64,000 bases of DNA from Candidatus Aminicenantota bacterium (GTDB taxonomy: Bacteria > Acidobacteriota > Aminicenantia > Aminicenantales > Saccharicenantaceae), in NCBI GenBank assembly GCA_014360005.1, contig JACIYI010000005.1:1-64000 (forward strand), given 5' to 3'. The position numbers and the translations under genes are program-made. This document shows, one piece after another, positions 1 to 8,708 of the stretch (the stretch's first letter is position 1; each line of letters starts with the position of its first letter). The notes below the pieces were generated by a model. That model was not told the DNA's origin. It ran no database searches and saw nothing but the letters and a program-made list of their open reading frames with translations.

Positions 1-1463
1 ACTTCCTTGAGCCGGTTGATGTCGGAATAGAGCGGACGGTCTTCATCCATGAAATCAACGTATTTTCTGATGACTTCGTAAGCCGCCTGGACGGCCGGGC
101 CGGGCTTAAGTGGTTTGCGGAAATCCAGGGCCTGGGCCCCGGCGATGAACTCAATGGCCAGCACAGCCTGGGCATTGTCCAAAATCTGTTTGGTCTTGAG
201 AGCGGTGGTCATGCCCATGCTGACAAAATCTTCCTGGTCAGCCGCGGCCGGAATGGAACCGGTAGCTGCCGGATGAGACAGCACCCGGTTCTCGCAGACC
301 AGGGCTCCGGCGGTATACTGGCTGAGCATCAGCCCGGAGAACATGCCAGCCCCACGGGAGAGAAAAGCCGGCAGGCCGACGCTCAGGTGCGGATTCATCA
401 GCCGGTTGACCCGGCGCTCGGACAGAACGCAGACGGTGGTGATGGCCGTTCCCAGCAGCTCCAGGGCAAAAGCCTGGGGCACGCCCTGGAAATTGGCCCC
501 CGTCAGCACCAGGTCTTCATCGGGAAAGAAGATAGGATTATCAGCAGCTCCGTTGAGCTCTATTTCAATCATTTGTTTGGCCCACTGCCAGGCATCTCTG
601 GCCGCTCCCACTACCTGGGGTGTGCTCCTCAGGCTGTAAGCATCCTGGACTTTTTTGCCGGGCTGCTTCAGGAGTTCACTGCCTTCGGTTATTCTTCTTA
701 TGTTTTCAGCGGAAGTAATGGCTCCGGGATAACCACGGACCTTGTGCACCCGCTCGTCGTAGGCTTTCATGTTGGCGTTGAGAACTTCCAGGGTCATGGC
801 TGCCACGATTTCCGAATTCTTGATCCAGCGCAAGGCATCGTAGACTTCCAGGGCTCCCAGACCGGTGATGACGTTGGAGCCGTTGATGGTGGCCAGGCCA
901 TCTCTGGCCTGGAAGACTATGGGTTTCAGGCCGGCCCTCTCCAGGGCTTCTCTGGCCGATAGTCTTTCTCCCCGGTAGTAAGCTTCTCCCTCTCCCATCA
1001 GCACCAGGGCAATCTGGGACATGGGCGACAGGTCGCCGCAGGCTCCGACCGAGCCTTTCTCACAGACAACCGGGGTCACGCCCCTGTTAAGCAATTCAGC
1101 CAGCAATTCCGTCACTTCCAGTCGCAGGCCGGAATGACCGTGGCAGTGACAGCTGAGGCGCGACAGCATGGCCGCCCGAACCACCTCTATCGGCAGTGGC
1201 TGGCCATAGCCAGCGGCGTGGCTGTAGATGATGTACTTCTGGAACTTTTCTACCTGTTCCTGGGACAGGACGACGTTGGCCAGCTCGCCAATGCCGGTAT
1301 TGACACCGTACATGATTTCGTTTTTTCTGATCTTGCCTTCGAGTAGAGCCCGGCATTTCTTAATCCGGGCCTTAGCGTCGGGGTGAATTTCAACCGGTTG
1401 GTTTTCTCTGGCCACTTTAACCACCTGGTCGATGGTCAAATGGCCATCAACGACGATAGTCAT
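1..1463 (-). CDS. hutH: Histidine ammonia-lyase (partial, C-terminus beyond window)
   Basis: This enzyme of the MIO ammonia-lyase family should deaminate histidine to urocanate in the cytoplasm, the first step of histidine breakdown. The ATG at 1463 is preceded by AGGAGG. About 487 codons lie in the window and the 3' end is cut off. Seen: Ser81-His82 in the SHAAGYG segment, the pair typical of His-specific lyases; the cofactor loop GSVGACGDLSP; and QDAYSLRSTPQ and DQEDFVSMG segments. The MIO triad is Ala141-Cys142-Gly143 instead of the usual Ala-Ser-Gly (Cys codon 1038-1040). No other hut gene is next to it; the neighbour is a divergent threonine dehydrogenase. Substrate preference is inferred from the Ser-His pair; another aromatic amino acid lyase is less likely. 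Confidence 0.9.
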   Translation of the reverse strand, partial: MTIVVDGHLTIDQVVKVARENQPVEIHPDAKARIKKCRALLEGKIRKNEIMYGVNTGIGELANVVLSQEQVEKFQKYIIYSHAAGYGQPLPIEVVRAAMLSRLSCHCHGHSGLRLEVTELLAELLNRGVTPVVCEKGSVGACGDLSPMSQIALVLMGEGEAYYRGERLSAREALERAGLKPIVFQARDGLATINGSNVITGLGALEVYDALRWIKNSEIVAAMTLEVLNANMKAYDERVHKVRGYPGAITSAENIRRITEGSELLKQPGKKVQDAYSLRSTPQVVGAARDAWQWAKQMIEIELNGAADNPIFFPDEDLVLTGANFQGVPQAFALELLGTAITTVCVLSERRVNRLMNPHLSVGLPAFLSRGAGMFSGLMLSQYTAGALVCENRVLSHPAATGSIPAAADQEDFVSMGMTTALKTKQILDNAQAVLAIEFIAGAQALDFRKPLKPGPAVQAAYEVIRKYVDFMDEDRPLYSDINRLKE

Positions 1464-1557
1464 CAAATCCTCCTGTTTCTGTTAATTAAGGACAGGTATA
1501 AAATTTATAGTAAGTCGCAGATAAAGGCAAGACCGGAAAATATTTTGCCAGCCTTTA

Positions 1558-1586
1558 TTGACATCCGAACCGGCTCGGGATATAAG
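1558..1586 (+). promoter_or_regulatory. Sigma70-type promoter for tdh
   Basis: A perfect TTGACA (1558-1563) is followed after 17 bp by TATAAG (1581-1586). Transcription would begin near 1593, leaving a leader of about 30 nt before the threonine dehydrogenase ATG at 1623. It is one of the best promoter matches in the window. Confidence 0.75.
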
Positions 1587-1622
1587 ATTTTACTCATACC
1601 TTACAGAAAACAAGGAGCGAAC

Positions 1623-2606
1623 ATGACAGTTGAGACTGAGACTATCCTGGTCACCGGAGCTTCCGGTCAGATTGGCTCCGAACTGGTTCCGGCTCTGAGA
1701 AAGATTTTTGGCCCGGATAAGGTTATTGCCTCCGACGTGGCCGAACCGGCCCTGTCTCTCAAAAATTCAGGCCCCTTTGAAAGGCTGGATGTCACCAGCC
1801 GAGAAGACCTGGCCAGGGCCATCAAGAACCACCGGGTCAAGGCCATCTATCACCTGGCAGCCATTCTCTCGGCCACCGGAGAAAAATTTCCCCAGAAAGC
1901 CTGGGAAGTCAACATTAACGGTCTTTATAATGTGCTGGAAGCGTCCCGGGAACTGGGGGTAAAACAGATTTTTTGTCCCAGTTCCATAGCCGTTTTTGGC
2001 CCGGCTACCCCCAGAATTAACACCCCCCAGGACACCATCCTCAGCCCCACTACCATCTATGGAGTGACCAAGGTGGCCGGCGAACATCTGGCCGATTATT
2101 ACGTGAAAAAATATAATCTGGATGTCAGAGGCTGCCGCTTTCCCGGCATCATCAGTAACGAAACCCTTCCGGGCGGCGGCACCACCGACTACGCCGTGGC
2201 CATTTTTTATGAAGCCATCATCCACCGGAAATATACCTGTTTCCTCAAGCCCGAAACCCGGCTGCCGATGATGTACATGCCCGACTGCCTGAAATCCATC
2301 ATCCAGCTGATGGCGGCCGACTTCTCCCGGCTGAAACACCATTCCAATTTTAACGTCACGGCTATGTCCTTCTCGGCGGCTGAGCTGGCGGCAGAAATAA
2401 AAAAGCACCTGCCAGATTTCAGCATTGACTACCGCCCTGACTTCCGCCAGGCCATTGCCGACAGCTGGCCTGAATCGATCGATGACCGCGCCGCCCGGGA
2501 AGAATGGGACTGGCAGCCTGATTATGACCTCCCCCGAATGACGGCCGATATGCTCCGGATTCTGGGGGAAAAGCAAAAACAGGGTAAACTTACCTACCCC
2601 GGGTGA
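1623..2606 (+). CDS. L-threonine 3-dehydrogenase, SDR (epimerase-like) type
   Basis: This 327-residue NAD-dependent short-chain dehydrogenase should oxidise L-threonine to 2-amino-3-oxobutyrate. The Rossmann motif GASGQIG lies near residues 12-18. The catalytic Tyr-Lys is in the IYGVTK segment, after PSSIAVFGPATP. The segments GGGTTDYAVAIF and MMYMPDCLKS are characteristic of the SDR-type threonine dehydrogenases rather than sugar epimerases. The ATG at 1623 is preceded by AAGGAG and lies downstream of a strong promoter. An open frame continues upstream to 1383, but it runs through the promoter and is not used. No 2-amino-3-ketobutyrate CoA ligase adjoins it. The name rests on family signatures read by eye. 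Confidence 0.85.
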   Translation: MTVETETILVTGASGQIGSELVPALRKIFGPDKVIASDVAEPALSLKNSGPFERLDVTSREDLARAIKNHRVKAIYHLAAILSATGEKFPQKAWEVNINGLYNVLEASRELGVKQIFCPSSIAVFGPATPRINTPQDTILSPTTIYGVTKVAGEHLADYYVKKYNLDVRGCRFPGIISNETLPGGGTTDYAVAIFYEAIIHRKYTCFLKPETRLPMMYMPDCLKSIIQLMAADFSRLKHHSNFNVTAMSFSAAELAAEIKKHLPDFSIDYRPDFRQAIADSWPESIDDRAAREEWDWQPDYDLPRMTADMLRILGEKQKQGKLTYPG

Positions 2607-2663
2607 TATAAAATTGTGGAAGAAAAAGGGCAAAGAAGCGTCAAAAATATCAGGAGGAAAGAG

Positions 2664-3038
2664 ATGAAAAAAGTCTGTCTCGTTTTCATGCTTCTGGCCA
2701 TCAGCGGTCTGCTGACTCTGGCGGCCCAGGTCAACGTGACCGGGGATTGGTCCTTCACCATCACCACCCCCCGTGGCGAAAGAACCAGCGATATCAAGTT
2801 CGTGCAGGACGGTGAAAAATTGACTGTCACCATGCAGGGCATGAGGGGCGGTGAAATCACCGGCGAAGGCACGGTCAAGGGTGATAATATCGAATGGTCC
2901 ATCACACGGGAAGGGCCGCAGGGTTCCTTCACCATGACCTACAAGGGCAAAATCCAGGATGCCAACACCATTACCGGTGAAGTCGAAATGGGCAATTTCG
3001 GCACGGCCACCTGGAAAGCCGTCAGAAAGACTGGCTGA
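2664..3038 (+). CDS. Small secreted protein, function unknown
   Basis: This 124-residue protein has a Sec signal peptide (MKK followed by a hydrophobic stretch ending about LTLAAQ). The mature part of about 100 residues is rich in alternating beta-strand patterns (GDWSFTI, IKFVQDGEKLTVT, GEGTVKGDNIEW, TMTYKGKI). This suggests a small beta-barrel or lipocalin-like fold in the periplasm or outside the cell. AGGAGG lies 6 nt before the ATG at 2664, so this start is preferred over a GTG at 2616. It is followed directly by a strong terminator and lies 57 bp after tdh, so the two may share a transcript. No function can be assigned. Confidence 0.75.
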   Translation: MKKVCLVFMLLAISGLLTLAAQVNVTGDWSFTITTPRGERTSDIKFVQDGEKLTVTMQGMRGGEITGEGTVKGDNIEWSITREGPQGSFTMTYKGKIQDANTITGEVEMGNFGTATWKAVRKTG

Positions 3039-3059
3039 GACTGGAAGGAAAATCTGCTC

Positions 3060-3097
3060 GGGGGAAACGCCAGACGGCGCTTCCCCCCTTTTTATTT
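3060..3097 (+). terminator. Rho-independent terminator
   Basis: A 12-bp stem with one mismatch (GGGGGAAACGCC against GGCGCTTCCCCC, loop AGAC) is followed by TTTTTATTTT. It ends the tdh/small secreted protein transcription unit. Confidence 0.85.
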
Positions 3098-3528
3098 TAG
3101 CCACAGGCGCCCAAAGGTAACCGAGACTATTTTTTTAACTGCGACCCGAACTGAAAGCCGCCTGAGTAAAAACTCAGCGGCCCGGTGATGGGGCTTGGCT
3201 CTTAGGTTTCTCCAATTTTAAAAAGGCCAGTTCGGGGAAGCTCAGGCAAAGTAAATTGATATAAATATTGATAAATCAACCTAAAAATAAGCTTATCAAT
3301 CTGATTTTGACACCCCGCTTGAGCTTGAAGCATTCTACCTGGCCACCCAGAAGGACTGGAGCTCCAGCCTAACCGTCCCGACCTGAATTACCGCTGCCAT
3401 AATTCCCCTTTTCTACTTCTTTTCTTACCTCCCTGGTCAGATCACCAGAAGGATGCCAGAAAAATTATTTGATAAGTTGAGGAAAATATGAAAAATATTA
3501 TTGATAATAATTTTTTCAGGAGGGGCCG
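3098..3528. other. Intergenic region with AT-rich inverted repeat
   Basis: No gene was found here. An 8-bp perfect inverted repeat, ATTGATAA (3267-3274) and TTATCAAT (3293-3300), separated by 18 bp, lies in an AT-rich stretch. The last 60 bp before the next gene are also AT-rich and probably hold its promoter, but no well-spaced -35/-10 pair could be chosen. Confidence 0.4.
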
Positions 3529-4575
3529 ATGAAAAAAAATACTCAGTCCGGAATTCCCGATTTGAGTGGTCTGTTTATAATCCTGATGGTTGTTTTCCTG
3601 GCCGGACTGCTTTATTTTTCCCCAGCAGAAGGCGCTGACCGGAACCCGAAGCCGCTGAGGCCGGTCTCCACCTATTCCATAGTGGCCCTGGATAAAGAAA
3701 CGGGCCAGCTGGGCGTGGCCGTTCAATCGCACTGGTTCTCCGTAGGGTCCATTGTTTCCTGGGCCGAAGCCGGAGTGGGGGCGGTGGCCACTCAGTCTTT
3801 TGTCGACCCCGGTTATGGAGCCCTGGGGCTGGAAATGATGCGAGCGGGAAAAAGTGCCTGGCAAGCCCTGAGTGGCTTGCTGAAGTCAGACGGCACGCCG
3901 GAAGTCCGGCAGGTAGCCATGGTTGATGCTTCCGGGCTGGTAGCAGTGCATACCGGTAAGAATTGCATTGCCGAGGCCGGACACTACCAGGGGGACGGCT
4001 TTTCCTGCCAGGCCAATATGATGCTAAAAAACACGGTCTGGCAGGCTATGGCCAGGGCTTATCAGAACACCAAAGGCGAACTGGTTGACCGGCTGCTGGC
4101 TGCTTTGGAAGCCGCCGAAAAAGAAGGCGGGGATATCCGGGGCCGGCAATCGGCCGCTATTCTTGTGGTCAGCGGAAAGAGCTCGGGGGTCTGGTGGAAG
4201 GATCGGATATACGACCTGAGGATAGAAGACCACCCCGACCCTATCACTGAAATGAAAAGGCTGGTTCAGATAGCCAAGGCTTACAACCATATGAACCGGG
4301 GCGATGAATTGCTGACGGAAAACAAGGTTAAAGAAGCGATGGAAGAATACAGCCGGGCCATGGCGCTATACAGCGGCAACCCTGAGCTGATTTTCTGGCC
4401 GGCTGTCACCATGGCTTCTACGGGAAAAGTTGAAGACAGTCTGCCCTTGTTCCGGAAGGTCTTTGCTCTCGACCCCAACTGGGCACTGTTACTGCAGCGG
4501 CTGCCCGCCGTGGGTCAGTTCCCGAAAGACCGGAAGCTGATGAAGAAAATACTGGAACAGGTCCCTAAAAAATAG
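3529..4575 (+). CDS. DUF1028 (Ntn-hydrolase-like) protein with C-terminal TPR-like region
   Basis: This 348-residue protein begins with a hydrophobic segment at about residues 16-30, so it is probably exported. Residues about 45-235 match the DUF1028 family (STYSIVALD, GQLGVAVQSHWFSVG, GAVATQS, GYGALGL), which has an Ntn-hydrolase-like fold and no settled biochemical role. The rest (about 245-345) is helical with TPR-like character (AYNHMNRGDELL, EAMEEYSRAMALY, SLPLFRKVFALDP). The combination of DUF1028 and a TPR-like tail suggests a protein-binding or peptide-processing role, but this is inference. AGGAGGGG lies 5 nt before the ATG. Confidence 0.8.
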   Translation: MKKNTQSGIPDLSGLFIILMVVFLAGLLYFSPAEGADRNPKPLRPVSTYSIVALDKETGQLGVAVQSHWFSVGSIVSWAEAGVGAVATQSFVDPGYGALGLEMMRAGKSAWQALSGLLKSDGTPEVRQVAMVDASGLVAVHTGKNCIAEAGHYQGDGFSCQANMMLKNTVWQAMARAYQNTKGELVDRLLAALEAAEKEGGDIRGRQSAAILVVSGKSSGVWWKDRIYDLRIEDHPDPITEMKRLVQIAKAYNHMNRGDELLTENKVKEAMEEYSRAMALYSGNPELIFWPAVTMASTGKVEDSLPLFRKVFALDPNWALLLQRLPAVGQFPKDRKLMKKILEQVPKK

Positions 4576-4665
4576 GTACGAGCTGGTGGCCGGAAATTAT
4601 AGCCGCAGCCCAGAATTTTAAAGACCAGATTCTTCTTTTCTGGATTATGTTCGGGGCTAAGCAGC

Positions 4666-5520
4666 TTACCCCTTTTTCTGCAGGGCTTGCTTAAAGAAAA
4701 CCGGCTGAGCAAAGCTGGCTTTGAAAACTTCAGCATTGAAATACCTGAGTCCGTCCGGGAGACGGAGTTTCTTAACGGCCAGCGGGTCAACCCGGTCCGA
4801 TAACAGGGTATAGCACCAGGTGCCAACCGGGTAGGTGGGAACGGGAGCGGAATAAAATCGGGCAAACCTGAACATTGGTCTCAGGAAAGCCGCTTTCTGG
4901 CGGTGTTCCCGCAGATGAAGCAGTTGAGAACCGGCCTGGGCCACTATCAGCCCGTCGGGTTTGAGAATTTTTTTCAACTTGCGGTAAAAATCCCGGGCAT
5001 GAAGTATGGCCGAGGGACCCACCGGGTCGGAGGAATCAACAATTATCACCTCAAACCTCTCGGTCGTTTTCTGGATAAAATCGAAGCCGTCAGCAATGGC
5101 CAGTTCGGCTCGGGGGTCAGCCAGGGCTTCATCCAGCCAGGGAAAATACTGTTCGCAGGCTTTGATCACTTCCTGGTCTATTTCCACCAGCCAGGCTTTC
5201 CGGACCGGGTGTTTCAAGACCTCCCTCAGTGCGCCGCCGTCTCCCCCGCCGATTATCAGGACTTTTTCCGGACGGGGGTGAATGGCCAGGGCCGGGTGGA
5301 CCAGCATTTCATGGTAGAAGAACTCGTCTTTCTCGGTGGTCTGAACCAGTCCGTCCAGGAACAGGACCCGGCCGTAGAAATCGTTCTCAATAATTTCTAT
5401 TTTCTGAAAAGCTGATTTTTTTTTATACAGGACTTTTTTCACTTTGAAAAAAATCCCGGAAGACGAGGTCTGGAATTCGCGGGCTTCTTTGCAGTCGGCC
5501 GATAAGGCTGAATTTTTCAC
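4666..5520 (-). CDS. speE: Spermidine synthase (polyamine aminopropyltransferase)
   Basis: This 284-residue cytoplasmic enzyme transfers the aminopropyl group of decarboxylated S-adenosylmethionine to a diamine such as putrescine. Visible signatures are the SAM-binding LIIGGGDGGALREVLKH, the acidic LVEIDQEV, the catalytic VDSSDPVGPS loop and PTYPVGTWCYTL near the C-terminus. The start is GTG at 5520, with GGAGG five bases upstream. No speD or arginine/ornithine decarboxylase is nearby. It has its own promoter (TTGACT, 17 bp, TAAAAT), so it is probably transcribed separately from uppP. Family assignment is secure; the exact amine acceptor is not. Confidence 0.93.
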   Translation of the reverse strand: MKNSALSADCKEAREFQTSSSGIFFKVKKVLYKKKSAFQKIEIIENDFYGRVLFLDGLVQTTEKDEFFYHEMLVHPALAIHPRPEKVLIIGGGDGGALREVLKHPVRKAWLVEIDQEVIKACEQYFPWLDEALADPRAELAIADGFDFIQKTTERFEVIIVDSSDPVGPSAILHARDFYRKLKKILKPDGLIVAQAGSQLLHLREHRQKAAFLRPMFRFARFYSAPVPTYPVGTWCYTLLSDRVDPLAVKKLRLPDGLRYFNAEVFKASFAQPVFFKQALQKKG

Positions 5521-5555
5521 TTTTTCCTCCAGGCTGCAGGTTGAAATTAAGCCGT

Positions 5556-5584
5556 ATTTTAAGTAAGAAGCAGAGTTAAGTCAA
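5556..5584 (-). promoter_or_regulatory. Sigma70-type promoter for speE
   Basis: On the minus strand TTGACT (5584-5579) is separated by 17 bp from TAAAAT (5561-5556). It lies 36 bp upstream of the speE GTG, just beyond the uppP stop codon. Confidence 0.7.
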
Positions 5585-5596
5585 ATAGCTGGCGGC

Positions 5597-6376
5597 TCAG
5601 AGAAAATATTTCAGCAGGATTAACAGGGCCAGGGCCAGGCGGTAGACGACAAATGGCACCAGGTTCCTGGTCTTGAGAAAAGACAGCAGGAATTTTATCG
5701 ACAGGAAACCAAAAACCGCGGAGGACAGGAAACCGGCCAGGAAGGGACCGTTAACTTCGGCCAGGGCGATTTTAGGCAGCTCCAGCAGGGCCGCCCCGAT
5801 GATCAGAGGAGTGGCCAGCAGAAAAGAAATCCGGGCCGCGGTCTGGCGCCGGTAGCCCAGGAAAAGGGCCATCATGATGGTCATGCCAGAACGGGATGCC
5901 CCGGGCACAATGGCCAGGCTCTGGGCCAGTCCAATCAATAAAATCTCGACCAGGTTCAGGGCTTCCTGGTCCTTTTGATTCCTGGCCAGCCGGTCAGCCA
6001 GGAAGATGACCGCGGAAAAGAGAATCAGGCTGAAGGCGATAACATAAGGCTCCCGGAAGACCGTCTCGGCTTTTTCTTCCAGGAAATACCCGGCCAGGGC
6101 TCCTGGAATGGTGGCCAGCAACACGTACCAGAGAAAACGCCCTTCCCGGTCTTGCGGTCGCCTCAGGCCGTCGCTGATTATCTTGACCCAGTCTTTCCAG
6201 AAGTAAACCACTATGGCCAGCAGGGTCCCGAGATGGAGCATGACATCATAGCGGAGTCCCTGGTAATGCCAGTTAAAAAAATAAGGTCCGATCACCAGGT
6301 GGGCCGAGCTGGATATTGGCAGGAATTCTCCCAGCCCCTGAAGAAAACCGAGGACCACTGCCTGAAAATAGCTCAT
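5597..6376 (-). CDS. uppP: Undecaprenyl-diphosphatase (BacA/UppP)
   Basis: This 259-residue integral membrane protein dephosphorylates undecaprenyl diphosphate to recycle the lipid carrier for peptidoglycan and other envelope polymers. It carries both family signatures: GLGEFLPISSSAHL near the N-terminus and VPGASRSGMT in the middle. There are several hydrophobic helices (for example LIIGAALLELPK, FLSSAVFGFLSIKFLL) and the length is normal. AAGGGA precedes the ATG, and a separate promoter lies just upstream. Its neighbours speE and the SpoIID-like gene are on the same strand but appear to be independently promoted. Confidence 0.95.
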   Translation of the reverse strand: MSYFQAVVLGFLQGLGEFLPISSSAHLVIGPYFFNWHYQGLRYDVMLHLGTLLAIVVYFWKDWVKIISDGLRRPQDREGRFLWYVLLATIPGALAGYFLEEKAETVFREPYVIAFSLILFSAVIFLADRLARNQKDQEALNLVEILLIGLAQSLAIVPGASRSGMTIMMALFLGYRRQTAARISFLLATPLIIGAALLELPKIALAEVNGPFLAGFLSSAVFGFLSIKFLLSFLKTRNLVPFVVYRLALALLILLKYFL

Positions 6377-6421
6377 AGACTATCCCTTCTCACGGATGAT
6401 TGAAGTCAGCCATGAAAATCA

Positions 6422-6450
6422 CTTCTACAACGGATGGGAAAGGTTGTCAA
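6422..6450 (-). promoter_or_regulatory. Sigma70-type promoter for uppP
   Basis: On the minus strand a perfect TTGACA (6450-6445) is separated by 17 bp from TAGAAG (6427-6422). It lies about 45 bp before the uppP ATG. Confidence 0.65.
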
Positions 6451-6479
6451 CCCCGGCTTAAATCACCGGCCAGGTAGCC

Positions 6480-8708
6480 TCAGTGAATCTTCTCGATTTT
6501 AACGTTCTGGTAATAATGGGTGAGAATCTCTCTGTACTTGGCCCCGGAAATGGCCAGGCCATAGGAACCGACCTGGCAGAGTCCAACGCCATGCCCCCAG
6601 CCACGGCCGCTGAACACAAAATGGGATAGCTGACCCGAAGGGTCGTACTCCCGATCTATGGAAAAGAGGGTGTCTTTCAGTTTCAGCACCCATCTAACCT
6701 TTAAGCCCTGGACCACCACGCTCCCCTTCTCGCCCAGTATCTGGAGTTCTATGACCCGGTTAGACTTTCCCCGCTGCAGCACCTTGAGGTCGACCAGCCG
6801 GCCGAGCTGGGGATAGAATTTCAGGATGTTTTTTTCCAGCTCACCCCGCGATACCCGGACATTCCAGCGGGCCAAGCGGGAACTGCGATCCAGAACATTA
6901 GTATTGGGTGGGTAATCGACCTCGAGCAAGGTAATCCGGCCGTCTTGCTCCAGCCACCTTATCTTTTCCCCGCCCAGCAGAATGAGCGAACGGGCCGGGA
7001 AAAGGCCATCTTCCAGCTGCCTCAGAAGAAAGCTGTCCGGGGGAAACAGCAGCAGGCGCTGGCTATTCTCTTCCAGAACTTCCAGCTGGTCCCCTTTCTT
7101 GGCGATAAAAGTCCCCTGGTGATAAAGGTCTTCCAGCCAGCTCAGGGACTTTTTCAGGATGAAAGCCAGCTCAGCCCTGGTTACCGGACGGAACAGGTTC
7201 TCTTCCCTGAGGTAACTGGGGTAGATGCCAGACTGCAGCAGGTAGGCCAGGGCCCGCCGGTCGCTCTCCTTCAGCTCCTTTCCCTTCGGCTGACCCTGGA
7301 GCAGGAAATCCACCTCGGTCGGGAGAAGAAGCAAGCTGGTTTTATCCTGCCAGCCAAAGAAATTAACCAGGGCCTGGGCCAGTTCCACAAAGTTGACCGG
7401 GCCGGAGGGGGCCAGGATTGGGTCATATCCAGGATTGTTTATCTTCTTGATCTCGTTAACCCGGCTCAGATAACTGGCGATTTCATCTCCAGAGACGGGC
7501 TGACTGAAATAATCAGCCGGAGAGTGAAAGTCGATAATTCGGGAAGCCAGCAGGGGTAAAACTTCGGCCAGGATATCCCGCTCCTTGATTCTCAGCCCGG
7601 GGTAATCCCTGGTGGTCTGCAGCCGCCACTCCGGCTGTTTCTCATGGGTGCAGCTAACACTCTTGAGGTAAGGCACCGGCCGGCCGGAAAAGATTTTTTC
7701 AGCATCTTCGGTCTGCCCACCGCAGGTGCTGGTGTAGAGAGCATTGATGAGTTGATTTTTATAAACAATGACCTCACCGGCTGTTTCCTCCACCGCCCGG
7801 TTGCTCAGCGGGTGCTCGGCCGACAGCCCGCCATAGACCTGGGAACTCTGGGTATCGGTCAGGTCAAAACCCAGGCGGCTATTCCGGCCGAGGTTCTTCA
7901 GGGCATAAGTCCTGGCGGCCACGGCCTGGGCCTTGAGGGCTTCCAGGGCATTGAAGGTGCTGGGAGACATTTCCAGCGGGACCACGCCTTTGAGGTAATC
8001 TTCCAGGTTCAGAATATTGATCAGGGCCAGTCCCCGGTCGGTATTCTTGAGCTGGAAGAGTCCGCGGTAGCTGCGGCCATTGAGTTGGAGAAAGCTCTCG
8101 GCAAAGGCCGGGATAAAATAGAGGTCGGCTTCTTTATTGAAAGATTGAAGCCGGTGGTCGATCTGCAGCCAGATATTACCGAGCTCTGGCAGATTGACTA
8201 TTTCTCGGATTATCCAGATATCTTTGTAGCCAAGTTGCTCCAGCTTCTGGATGGATTCCAGGGCCTGACCCCGCGTGAGGAATTCGCCATACTTAACTTG
8301 ATAAAGAGAGTTATCCGCTTCAATCTTTTCTTCTACCAGGACCTGACCTATCAACTTCTGGCTGAGCTCAGCTGCCAGCAGCTCGGCTTCCTGACGGTCG
8401 CTGGTCTGACTCACCAGCAGGACAAATTTTTCCGTCAGTTTCTCTTTTTCAACTTTGATCACCACTTCTTCGGCATCTTCAGCCAGCAGGCGGTATTCGC
8501 GGCCAATTTCATAGATTTTCATCCCCGAGGAAGAGCTGACCGTGGCCTGCTTCAGACCCACCATCAGCCCCACCTTGACCACTGGCTGGGGTATGACAAA
8601 TCCCTGGAAAAAATTACTCTCGCGGCCGAATTCCGGCGGCTTCCCGGCTATAAAAAACAGGGCCAGAAAAGCGGCCAGAAAATATTTTAAAGCTCTGATT
8701 CTTCTCAT
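6480..8708 (-). CDS. SpoIID/LytB-type cell-wall protein with SPOR-like domain and large insertion
   Basis: This 742-residue protein begins with a signal sequence (MRRIRALKYFLAAFLALFF). Residues about 90-170 look like a SPOR peptidoglycan-binding domain (KFVLLVSQTSDRQEAELLA). The SpoIID domain follows: NILNLEDYLKGVVPLEM, EALKAQAVAARTYAL, and STCGGQT around Cys329. The matching C-terminal SpoIID motif, GRGWGHGVGLCQ, comes only at His706. The 377 residues between them are far longer than in ordinary SpoIID proteins and include a segment resembling an SLH motif (FRPVTRAELAFILKK). SpoIID proteins are lytic transglycosylases acting on glycan strands stripped of their peptides, so a periplasmic role in wall remodelling is inferred. 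The ribosome-binding site is weak. Confidence 0.85.
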   Translation of the reverse strand: MRRIRALKYFLAAFLALFFIAGKPPEFGRESNFFQGFVIPQPVVKVGLMVGLKQATVSSSSGMKIYEIGREYRLLAEDAEEVVIKVEKEKLTEKFVLLVSQTSDRQEAELLAAELSQKLIGQVLVEEKIEADNSLYQVKYGEFLTRGQALESIQKLEQLGYKDIWIIREIVNLPELGNIWLQIDHRLQSFNKEADLYFIPAFAESFLQLNGRSYRGLFQLKNTDRGLALINILNLEDYLKGVVPLEMSPSTFNALEALKAQAVAARTYALKNLGRNSRLGFDLTDTQSSQVYGGLSAEHPLSNRAVEETAGEVIVYKNQLINALYTSTCGGQTEDAEKIFSGRPVPYLKSVSCTHEKQPEWRLQTTRDYPGLRIKERDILAEVLPLLASRIIDFHSPADYFSQPVSGDEIASYLSRVNEIKKINNPGYDPILAPSGPVNFVELAQALVNFFGWQDKTSLLLLPTEVDFLLQGQPKGKELKESDRRALAYLLQSGIYPSYLREENLFRPVTRAELAFILKKSLSWLEDLYHQGTFIAKKGDQLEVLEENSQRLLLFPPDSFLLRQLEDGLFPARSLILLGGEKIRWLEQDGRITLLEVDYPPNTNVLDRSSRLARWNVRVSRGELEKNILKFYPQLGRLVDLKVLQRGKSNRVIELQILGEKGSVVVQGLKVRWVLKLKDTLFSIDREYDPSGQLSHFVFSGRGWGHGVGLCQVGSYGLAISGAKYREILTHYYQNVKIEKIH

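Noticed and set aside
1767..3104. Open frame of about 445 codons antisense to tdh and the small secreted gene.
   Set aside because: It crosses two supported genes, a terminator and their junction, and shows no protein family features.
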